Shown: positions 1 to 5,266 of the stretch, one piece after another
How the letters are laid out: the number at the start of each line of letters is the position of its first letter
Position numbering within the stretch: the first letter of the stretch is position 1
Origin: an uncultured Bacteroidales bacterium
GTDB taxonomy: Bacteria > Bacteroidota > Bacteroidia > Bacteroidales > P3
DNA length: 8,834 nt
Assembly (NCBI GenBank): GCA_947179195.1
Contig: CAMXAS010000044.1
Location: 1 to 8,834 of the forward strand
Direction: 5' to 3'
Position numbers and translations under genes: made by a program
The notes under the pieces: model-generated
Databases searched by the model: none
Seen by the model: only the letters and a program-made list of their open reading frames with translations
Told to the model about the DNA's origin: nothing

Positions 1-645
1 CTATCGCTGTCGTCATATATACCAACGGCGGCGCAGACCCTGATTTTCGGGGACTGCTACCCGGCCGGCATGGCGACCGCACGCACGACCGCCTCCGACG
101 GCCTCACCGCCGGTATCTGCCAGACCCGGATGTTACGGCGACCGCAATTCCCGGCGACCGTCCAAGCGGATGACAGCAGTTATACGCTGCCCACCAGTTT
201 GGACGCGCGTTACGCGTCTTTCGCGTTCGATTCCGTTACGGCCACCCGCGACGGCTACTACCTCTACCGGTACCGCGCCCTCAACGACCCGCGACGCGTG
301 TTGACCGACTCCCTCTATGTGCGGCTGAAACGCGACGCGCAACCGCCCTTGCCACCCGACACCGACACGATACCGGTATGGCTGCCCGTGCCGCAAATCG
401 TCAACCTCGTCGTGATTGACCATTACGGCTTCCACCGTTTCAAAATCCTCAACGCCGAGGACTTTACGCGGATTGACCTGACGCTCTACGACCGTTACGG
501 CGCCGTTCTGCACCGCAGCGACGACTACCGCAACGACTACGACATGAGTTCCCTGCCCGCCGATACCTATTACTACCGCCTTACGGCTTATAGCCCGCAG
601 GGAGAAATATCCCGCAAGGGTTTCGTCGAACTTGTAAAACCGTGA
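1..645 (+). CDS. T9SS type B sorting domain-like protein, C-terminal part (5' end outside window)
   Basis: The reading frame is already open at base 1 and runs to TGA at 643-645, so this is the last 214 residues of a longer protein; the first in-window ATG (70) is internal and not a credible start. The last 80 or so residues (bases 400-642) resemble the gliding-motility/T9SS type B C-terminal domain. They contain a strand ending LTLYDRYGAVLH, a short acidic DDYRNDYD stretch where the family usually has a W/D-rich turn, the LPADTYYYRL segment matching the family's 'LPxGTYYY' motif, and a final strand ending FVELVKP at the stop. Such domains direct export across the outer membrane by the type IX system. 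Residues before it look like beta-rich, Ig-like material, then a Pro/Asp linker (PPLPPDTDTIP). The immediately downstream gene resembles PorP/SprF, the usual genomic partner of type B cargo. The sorting-domain call rests on motif pattern only, and the function of the missing N-terminal part is unknown. Confidence 0.62.
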   Translation, partial: LSLSSYIPTAAQTLIFGDCYPAGMATARTTASDGLTAGICQTRMLRRPQFPATVQADDSSYTLPTSLDARYASFAFDSVTATRDGYYLYRYRALNDPRRVLTDSLYVRLKRDAQPPLPPDTDTIPVWLPVPQIVNLVVIDHYGFHRFKILNAEDFTRIDLTLYDRYGAVLHRSDDYRNDYDMSSLPADTYYYRLTAYSPQGEISRKGFVELVKP

Positions 646-1586
646 TGAGTATGAAAACGACAAAATTGTACCGCCTGCTGACGGCCATCCCCTACGTGCT
701 GTTGGCCGTCCTTGTCTGGACGCCGCAACGCGCGGCCGCCCAGCTCCCCACCGAACGCCCTGTCGGCATCCTGTGCCCGCAGACGTTGCCGCCTACCCTC
801 GACACGGCCGTCTTCGGCGTGCGCCTCGCTTCGGAGCAGGCCTTCGTGTCGATGCCGGGCCATCCGCAAAGCTACCGGCTCAGCCTGTTCGGCCGCCCCA
901 TCCGCCAACTGTTTATCGGCGGACATTTGGCACACGCGTCCTCCGGCCTTCGGAAAGAACCGTCCGGAGAAATTGACTTGGCCGCCGACCTGAACCTGAC
1001 GCCCGACTGGCGGTTTTTCGGCGGGCTGGCCGCCGGCATCTGCCACCGCCACTACCGGCGCGACGGCATCGTTTCGGAACATCCGTTTTACGAAGAAGCC
1101 CTTGACGACGACCGTTTCCGCTACACGGTCGGCGTGCTGACCGCCGCCACCTACACCATAGGCGACGGCCAACGGCTCGGCTTCGGCACGCGGGCCGACC
1201 TGACCACCGACGACAAATGCGTCAGCACGCGTTCTTTCGTCTTCTTCGAAAACAAAGACCCAAACCAAGCGAAAGCCGCCTACCGTACCTATTTCGTGCA
1301 CAGCTTCTACAGCCATCTGAAGACCAAGCTCTATTACAAGGCGGGCTGCCGGCTCGACCTGTTCCAAAAACGCCTGGCGGTAGAAGCCGCCTACGAAGCC
1401 TCGTCCGACTTGCAGACGTTCGCCACGGGGATTTCCATCGGCCTCTACAAAGGGCTGACCGTATCCTACGACCTGTCGTTGCCGTTCCGCTTCGACGGCC
1501 GTCATGCCGGCGCGGCCGCGCACACCGTGGCACTGTCCTACCGTTTACAACAAGAAAAAACAAACATTATTAACCAAAATCTTTAA
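645..1586 (+). CDS. PorP/SprF-like outer-membrane protein (313 aa)
   Basis: Predicted exported beta-barrel protein. The N-terminus has basic residues, a hydrophobic stretch (about residues 10-27) and an AAAQ cleavage site near residue 33. The layout then follows PorP/SprF: a strand with 'GHPQSYRLSLFGRPI' where the family has a P-T-type segment before the first barrel strands, 'LFIGGHLAHASSG' (family 'lGvGl.v..d..G'), alternating polar/hydrophobic strands with 'FFGGLAAGI', and a C-terminal strand ending HTVALSYRL, like the family's final 'HEisLxYxF'. Length is normal for the family (about 300-330). SprF-type proteins are needed for export or anchoring of type B T9SS cargo encoded just upstream, which is exactly this context. 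I chose ATG 645 because it overlaps the preceding TGA (TGATG), typical of translational coupling; GTG 642 and ATG 651 are alternatives. The similarity is weak at residue level, so a divergent family member or an unrelated barrel remains possible. Confidence 0.58.
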   Translation: MSMKTTKLYRLLTAIPYVLLAVLVWTPQRAAAQLPTERPVGILCPQTLPPTLDTAVFGVRLASEQAFVSMPGHPQSYRLSLFGRPIRQLFIGGHLAHASSGLRKEPSGEIDLAADLNLTPDWRFFGGLAAGICHRHYRRDGIVSEHPFYEEALDDDRFRYTVGVLTAATYTIGDGQRLGFGTRADLTTDDKCVSTRSFVFFENKDPNQAKAAYRTYFVHSFYSHLKTKLYYKAGCRLDLFQKRLAVEAAYEASSDLQTFATGISIGLYKGLTVSYDLSLPFRFDGRHAGAAAHTVALSYRLQQEKTNIINQNL

Positions 1587-1599
1587 AACACTTAAAACT

Positions 1600-3147
1600 A
1601 TGAAAAAGACAAGCACAACCACCGTTTTGAGCGCGTTCCTCATCGGAAGCGCCATTTGTTTCGGCCTGATGCGTCCCACCGCGGCCGCCGCCGACAGCAA
1701 CCCCATCGTATTCTCGGCAGTGGCCCGGGATGCCGACGGCTTTGTCAAGAACAATGCGACCTTGCAACTCGACTGCCGGCTGGTGGACCGCGCAACGCGC
1801 AACACCGTTTACAGCGAGACGCACACGCTGTCCGCCGACGCCATGGGGCAGTTGCAAATCCCGCTCGGCGACGGCACGCCCACTTTCGGCGATTTCCAGC
1901 AGGTGGATTTCTCCCAACCGCTCGACTTGGTGGTGTATGACGGCGACCAACTGCTGACCGACGCACCGCTGACCCAGGTGCCGTCCGCCGCGTTCGCACA
2001 GACCGCCGACCACGCCGAAACCGCCAACAACGCCCTCAGCGCACGGACGTTGGACGGCATCGCGTTCGACGATGAGGCGGAACCCGACCAAAGCACGATA
2101 TGGTCGTCGGCCAAGGTTTCCCAGATGCTCGGCACCCAACAACAGGGCGTGCAGAGCGGACAGACCGCCATCGCCAAGGAACGCGCCGAACGCATGGCCG
2201 AAGACCAACGGATTTGGGACAGCCTCAACGTCCGCGGCAACGACTTGATTTCGCTGGACGAACGTTTCAACGAGCAGGATGAACGTCTCAACGGCATGGA
2301 CGAACGGGTGCACGAACAGGAAGAAGCCATCAACGCCCTTGAAGAACGCGCCGACGGGCACGATGAGGCCATCAACGCCCTTGAGGAGCGCACCGACGGC
2401 ATGGATCAACACCTGCACGACATGGACGACGACCTCAGTACGCTCAAAGAACGTGTTGACGGCCATGATACGGAAATCAACACGTTGGAAGAACGCGTCG
2501 AGGGCATGGACGGCCATATGCACGACCTTGACGACAACCTCAGCGCCCTTGAAGAACGCGTCAGTGCAAACGAGGAAGGCATCGGCGCCCTTGAAGAACG
2601 CACCGAAGACCTTGACCGTCATTTACACGACCTTGAAGCCAATGTCAACGATTCTTTGGAAGTCGTTTGGGACAGCATCGACGCGCTCAAAGACGAACTC
2701 CGTCAGCAAAAGGAGGACATCGAACATCAGATGGGCGACATCAACTACTGCCTCGTCAACGATGCCGAGAAAGGTCTCTATCACCAAGCCATTCCGCTTT
2801 ACGACCTGAATCGGCCTGACTCCATCGGACTGTTCGCCAACCCCATCCTCAAGGTGTTGCGTCAAGACGGCAACTGCGACCTGTTCTCGGCCTTAGACCG
2901 CGCCTCACAGTTGAAGAAATCCTACCGCGCCCGCGTTATGACCTACAACACCGGCGGCAACCCGATGGCCCCGAAAGAGGTATATATCCCCGCCTCCACC
3001 GCCGGCCTCGACATCTATGTGGATAACTACCGCATCAATATGCCCGTCGTGTATTACACTTACGACGCACTGGTCTTCGACGTGGAGTTTTACTACCTCG
3101 GCGACGACGTCACGCCCAAACTCTACGTGACGCTCATCCGCGAGTAA
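1600..3147 (+). CDS. Exported coiled-coil fibre-like protein with 35-residue repeats (515 aa)
   Basis: No named function recognised. Residues 1-31 form a signal peptide (MKK start, hydrophobic core, AAAA cleavage region); there is no lipobox. Residues about 35-135 resemble an N-terminal domain frequent in Bacteroidetes tail-fibre-like or collagen-like surface proteins ('FSAVARDADG' near the start, 'TVYSETHTLSADAMGQLQIPLGDG' shortened here to its pattern of strand-turn-strand, and 'VPSAAFAQTADHAETA' at the end, the 'VPYAxxAxxA' hallmark). Residues about 190-385 are a highly charged heptad coiled coil, including three 35-residue units at 244-348. Residues about 386-515 form a beta-rich C-terminal domain (VYIPASTAGLDIYV and a final LYVTLIRE strand) without a recognisable T9SS sorting signal. 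The start ATG 1600 lies 13 bases after the previous stop in an A-rich leader; an upstream in-frame start at 1504 would bury the signal peptide. Likely an oligomeric surface or periplasmic rod co-expressed with the two preceding genes. Alternatives: adhesin, spacer protein or phage-fibre-derived protein. Confidence 0.8.
   Translation: MKKTSTTTVLSAFLIGSAICFGLMRPTAAAADSNPIVFSAVARDADGFVKNNATLQLDCRLVDRATRNTVYSETHTLSADAMGQLQIPLGDGTPTFGDFQQVDFSQPLDLVVYDGDQLLTDAPLTQVPSAAFAQTADHAETANNALSARTLDGIAFDDEAEPDQSTIWSSAKVSQMLGTQQQGVQSGQTAIAKERAERMAEDQRIWDSLNVRGNDLISLDERFNEQDERLNGMDERVHEQEEAINALEERADGHDEAINALEERTDGMDQHLHDMDDDLSTLKERVDGHDTEINTLEERVEGMDGHMHDLDDNLSALEERVSANEEGIGALEERTEDLDRHLHDLEANVNDSLEVVWDSIDALKDELRQQKEDIEHQMGDINYCLVNDAEKGLYHQAIPLYDLNRPDSIGLFANPILKVLRQDGNCDLFSALDRASQLKKSYRARVMTYNTGGNPMAPKEVYIPASTAGLDIYVDNYRINMPVVYYTYDALVFDVEFYYLGDDVTPKLYVTLIRE
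2329..2643 (+). repeat. Three in-frame 105-bp (35-residue) coiled-coil repeats
   Basis: Three consecutive units, 2329-2433, 2434-2538 and 2539-2643, encode residues 244-278, 279-313 and 314-348. Each unit is a 14-residue block starting [IL]xxL[EK]ER followed by a 21-residue block starting IxxLEER and containing HxHD[LM] (HLHD, HMHD, HLHD). All lengths are multiples of seven, so the heptad register is never broken. Position a is I/L/V/M/T/A and d is mostly L/M. The codons are also similar: the same 17 bases (gcgcccttgaagaacgc) occur at 2543-2559 and 2585-2601, and 16 of them recur at 2334-2349. Seen directly in the sequence; the protein pattern is stronger than the DNA identity, so the duplication is old or maintained by selection. 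Confidence 0.9.
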
Positions 3148-3168
3148 GGCCGATAGACAACAAAAAAC

Positions 3169-3204
3169 AAAACGCCCGCCGATCACAAGACCGACGGGCG
3201 TTTT
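3169..3204. terminator. Bidirectional intrinsic terminator between convergent genes
   Basis: Left arm aaaacgcccg (3169-3178) pairs perfectly with right arm cgggcgtttt (3195-3204); two to three further pairs can form inside across one mismatch. On the plus strand the stem runs into TTTT then CCCTTT; on the minus strand it runs into a T-rich stretch (reverse of 3160-3172). It sits between the stop of the coiled-coil gene (3147) and the stop of the RNase H gene (3227), so it can end transcripts from both sides. Confidence 0.85.
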
Positions 3205-3226
3205 CCCTTTATAAAAAGCGGCAACC

Positions 3227-3679
3227 TTACTTCTTGCGGCCGAAGTCGGCGGGAATCTCGCCCCAGCGGTCGGTGTCCCACTTGCGAATCGGGTTCTGCC
3301 ACGTATGGGTGGCGAGCCATTGCTCCGCCCGCTCGATAAGCGGCAACCACGCCTTGTTGCGCGCCGTAACCGCCACCTTGGTGTTGGCTTTCTTCTTGCG
3401 CACCCAAGCCATCGCCGTCATGGAGTCGGAATAAATCGGCGTCTGCGCGTATTTGGGGCCCAGCTGATGGAAATAAGCGAGCGCGTGTACCAAGGCCAAA
3501 AACTCGCCGATGTTGTTGGTGCCGTCGGGGTACGGGCCTTTCTTGAAGATTTCCTTGCCGTCCCAGGCCTGCACGCCCCGGTACTCCATGTCGCCGGGAT
3601 TGCCGCTACAAGCCGCATCCACGGCCAATGCCCCCGCCGTCAGTTCTATCGGCGCGCCGCTATTGCTCCGTTTGGCCAT
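3227..3679 (-). CDS. rnhA: Ribonuclease HI, short single-domain form (150 aa)
   Basis: RNase HI cleaves the RNA strand of RNA-DNA hybrids (R-loops, primers) in the cytoplasm using two metal ions. The four acidic catalytic positions can be placed: D21 in VDAACSGNPG, E59 in TNNIGEFLAL, D85 in YSDS, and an Asp near the C-terminus in WDTDRWGEIPADFGRK (D135 or D137, most likely D137). The 'WxTDxWGEIPADFGRK' tail is characteristic of a Bacteroidetes RNase H subgroup. Length is close to the classic enzyme; there is no N-terminal hybrid-binding (viroplasmin-like) domain, since residues 1-13 are only a short polar leader. The start ATG (3677-3679) lies four bases after the meaB stop, so the two genes are almost certainly co-transcribed and perhaps translationally coupled. 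The 3' end faces the terminator at 3169-3204. Identification is firm; which RNase H paralogue of the genome this is cannot be told. Confidence 0.92.
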   Translation of the reverse strand: MAKRSNSGAPIELTAGALAVDAACSGNPGDMEYRGVQAWDGKEIFKKGPYPDGTNNIGEFLALVHALAYFHQLGPKYAQTPIYSDSMTAMAWVRKKKANTKVAVTARNKAWLPLIERAEQWLATHTWQNPIRKWDTDRWGEIPADFGRKK

Positions 3680-3683
3680 ACGC

Positions 3684-4784
3684 CTATTTCCGTAGGTTTG
3701 AAAAATATTGATCTATCAACTGCTGGGCGATGTTATACGGGCTGCCGCTCTTGTCCGAAACCCGGCGGCGCGCCTCCTCCATGCGTTCTTCCATGCCCTC
3801 GGCGCCGTAAAAATGCCCCAGCAACTGTTCCTCTATCGTCTCTTCCAAAATGCGTTCGGCCTGCTTGCGGCGCTTGCGTTCGAAATAGCCGTTCTGCTTC
3901 GTAAACGTCGCGTATTCGACGATATGCTGCCAAACGCGGTCGATGCCGTCTTTGGTATAGGCCGAACACGTCTCCACCGTGGGCGTCCAGCCGGACTCCG
4001 GCGCGGGGAACAACTGCAACGCGTTGCGGAACTGCACGCGCGCCACCTGCGCCTTGTGCAGGAACTCGCCCTCGGCCTTGTTGATGGCGATACCGTCGGC
4101 CATTTCCATGATACCGCGCTTGATGCCCTGCAATTCGTCGCCGGTATTGGCCAACTGCAACAGCAGGAAATAATCGACCATGCCGTAGGCCGCCGTCTCG
4201 GACTGCCCCACGCCCACCGTCTCCACAAAGACGTAGTCGAAGCCGGCCGCCTCGCACAACACGATGGTTTCACGCGTCTTACGCGCCACCCCGCCCAACG
4301 AACCCGCCGAGGGGGAAGGCCGTATGAACGCGTCTTTCATGCCCGACAGTTCTTCCATACGGGTCTTGTCGCCCAAAATGCTGCCCTTGGACCGTTCGCT
4401 GCTGGGGTCGATGGCCAACACGGCCAATTTATGCCCCGACCGCACCAAATGCGAGCCCAAGGCCTCGATGAACGTGCTTTTGCCGGCCCCCGGCACGCCG
4501 GTAATCCCGAGCCGCAACGACTTGCCCGAATGCGGCAGACAACGTTCTATGACTTCCTGCGCGATTTTCTGATGCGCCGGCAACGAGCTCTCCACCAACG
4601 TGATGGCCCGGCTCAGCAACGTCCGGTTACCCGAAAGGATGCCGTCCACGAGTTCGTCCGCCGTCGGCAAGGCCGGCCGACGGATCGCCGCGCCCGCCGC
4701 GAAAGCCGGATTGATGGTACCGGGCTGCGTTACGCCCGCCCGTTCGGTCAAGGCCGAATCGAACGTACCGTCTTGATGTTCCAT
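3684..4784 (-). CDS. meaB: MeaB/ArgK-family GTPase, methylmalonyl-CoA mutase chaperone (366 aa)
   Basis: G3E-family P-loop GTPase that protects and reloads the adenosylcobalamin-dependent methylmalonyl-CoA mutase, used by Bacteroidetes in succinate-propionate metabolism. Visible motifs, numbered from ATG 4784: Walker A GVPGAGKS at 96-103, DPSS at 126-129 followed by the family segment SILGDKTRM, a switch region PSPSAGSLGGVARKT, ETVGVGQSE at 188-196, and the base-recognition motif NKAE at 235-238. The N-terminal helical arm and C-terminal helical dimerisation part (EEQLLGHFYG, then a charged helix) are both present, so the protein looks complete. ATG 4784 gives the MEHQ start that resembles other Bacteroides-type MeaB proteins; an in-frame GTG at 4793 would add three residues. 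The mutase subunit genes are not in the window, so the link to them is from family knowledge. A terminator-like hairpin lies just upstream, and rnhA follows by four bases. Confidence 0.93.
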   Translation of the reverse strand: MEHQDGTFDSALTERAGVTQPGTINPAFAAGAAIRRPALPTADELVDGILSGNRTLLSRAITLVESSLPAHQKIAQEVIERCLPHSGKSLRLGITGVPGAGKSTFIEALGSHLVRSGHKLAVLAIDPSSERSKGSILGDKTRMEELSGMKDAFIRPSPSAGSLGGVARKTRETIVLCEAAGFDYVFVETVGVGQSETAAYGMVDYFLLLQLANTGDELQGIKRGIMEMADGIAINKAEGEFLHKAQVARVQFRNALQLFPAPESGWTPTVETCSAYTKDGIDRVWQHIVEYATFTKQNGYFERKRRKQAERILEETIEEQLLGHFYGAEGMEERMEEARRRVSDKSGSPYNIAQQLIDQYFSNLRK

Positions 4785-4796
4785 AAAACTCACACT

Positions 4797-4828
4797 AAAA
4801 AAGCGAGGCGGGCGCGGTTACGCCCGCC
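4797..4828 (-). terminator. Terminator or attenuator between ridA and meaB
   Basis: Perfect 8-bp stem: ggcgggcg (4807-4814) and cgcccgcc (4821-4828) with a 6-base loop. Read on the minus strand, the stem is followed by TCGC and a run of six T (complement of A 4797-4802), the classic intrinsic terminator layout. It starts 15 bases after the ridA stop and its T run ends about 12 bases before the meaB ATG, leaving no room for a meaB promoter downstream of it. Confidence 0.75.
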
Positions 4829-4842
4829 CCGTCAAAACCGTC

Positions 4843-5220
4843 TTACTTAACGGCGATGCATTCTATTTCCACCATCACGCCCAGCGGCAGTTTCTGCACC
4901 GCGAAAGCGGCACGCGCGGGGGCTTCGCTCTGATAGTAGCGGGCATATACTTCGTTCATGCCGGCGAAATGATCCATCGTGCTCAACAGGCAGGTCGATT
5001 TCACGACGTTGGCGAACGTGTAACCGGCTTCCTTCAAGATGGCGCCGACGTTCTTCAACACCTGTTCGGTCTGTTCCTGAATGCCGCCTTCCACGATTTT
5101 ACCCGTGGCCGGATCTACGGGCAACTGCCCGGAAACGAACAACATACCATTGGCTTCAATGGCCTGGCTGTAAGGACCTATCGCCTTGGGGGCGTGTTCG
5201 GTCGCAATGACTTTCTTCAT
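4843..5220 (-). CDS. ridA: RidA family reactive intermediate/imine deaminase (125 aa)
   Basis: YjgF/YER057c/UK114 family. RidA hydrolyses reactive enamine/imine intermediates such as 2-aminoacrylate released by PLP enzymes, protecting other PLP enzymes; it is a cytoplasmic homotrimer. Seen here: the start MKKVIATEHAPKAIGPYSQA with the active-site Y17, the VSGQLPVDP segment, the catalytic arginine R103 in APARAAFAVQKLP (equivalent to Arg105 of the Salmonella enzyme) and E118 in VEIE (equivalent to Glu120). Presence of the Arg places it in the active RidA group rather than the Rid subgroups lacking it. Full family length. It lies 46 bases after lptD with a candidate promoter in the gap, and is followed by a terminator-like hairpin, so it may be expressed both with lptD and alone. 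Confidence 0.95.
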   Translation of the reverse strand: MKKVIATEHAPKAIGPYSQAIEANGMLFVSGQLPVDPATGKIVEGGIQEQTEQVLKNVGAILKEAGYTFANVVKSTCLLSTMDHFAGMNEVYARYYQSEAPARAAFAVQKLPLGVMVEIECIAVK

Positions 5221-5241
5221 GACTTTATGTTTTTGGTTTTA

Positions 5242-5249
5242 CAAAAATA
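5242..5249 (-). promoter_or_regulatory. Possible ridA promoter, -7 box
   Basis: On the minus strand the bases read TATTTTTG, an exact match to the Bacteroidetes -7 consensus TAnnTTTG, 21 bases upstream of the ridA ATG. The nearest TTG upstream (5273-5275) is 23 bases away, wider than the usual 19-21, so the -33 element is poor. The AT-rich context makes chance matches likely. Confidence 0.4.
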
Positions 5250-5266
5250 ACGTTTTTTTTCATACG

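Noticed and set aside
588..1523. Open frame of about 310 codons on the minus strand opposite the PorP/SprF-like gene
   Set aside because: No signal peptide or motif; the plus-strand gene has a start coupled to its neighbour, a signal peptide and barrel-type strands.
1600..1700. Possible lipoprotein signal (Cys at residue 18 of the coiled-coil protein)
   Set aside because: The residue before the Cys is Ile and the Cys sits within the hydrophobic core, so it does not fit a lipobox; cleavage after the Ala run near residue 31 is far more likely.
1570..2622. Open frame of 350 codons on the minus strand with apparent FFKG repeats
   Set aside because: The repeats are the mirror image of the coiled-coil repeats on the plus strand, which has a signal peptide, heptads and codon use that fit a real gene.
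2329..2643. Spaced DNA repeats that could suggest a CRISPR-like array
   Set aside because: They lie in frame in a coding gene, diverge in sequence, and have no spacers; they encode heptads.
3708..4850. Open frame of about 380 codons on the plus strand opposite meaB
   Set aside because: MeaB motifs are complete on the minus strand; the plus-strand translation is Arg/His/Ala-rich shadow sequence and spans the ridA-meaB hairpin.
5221..5266. Possible terminator after lptD (A8 and T5 runs around CGTTA)
   Set aside because: Only a weak AT-only stem can form and no GC stem precedes the T run; more likely promoter-type AT-rich sequence.
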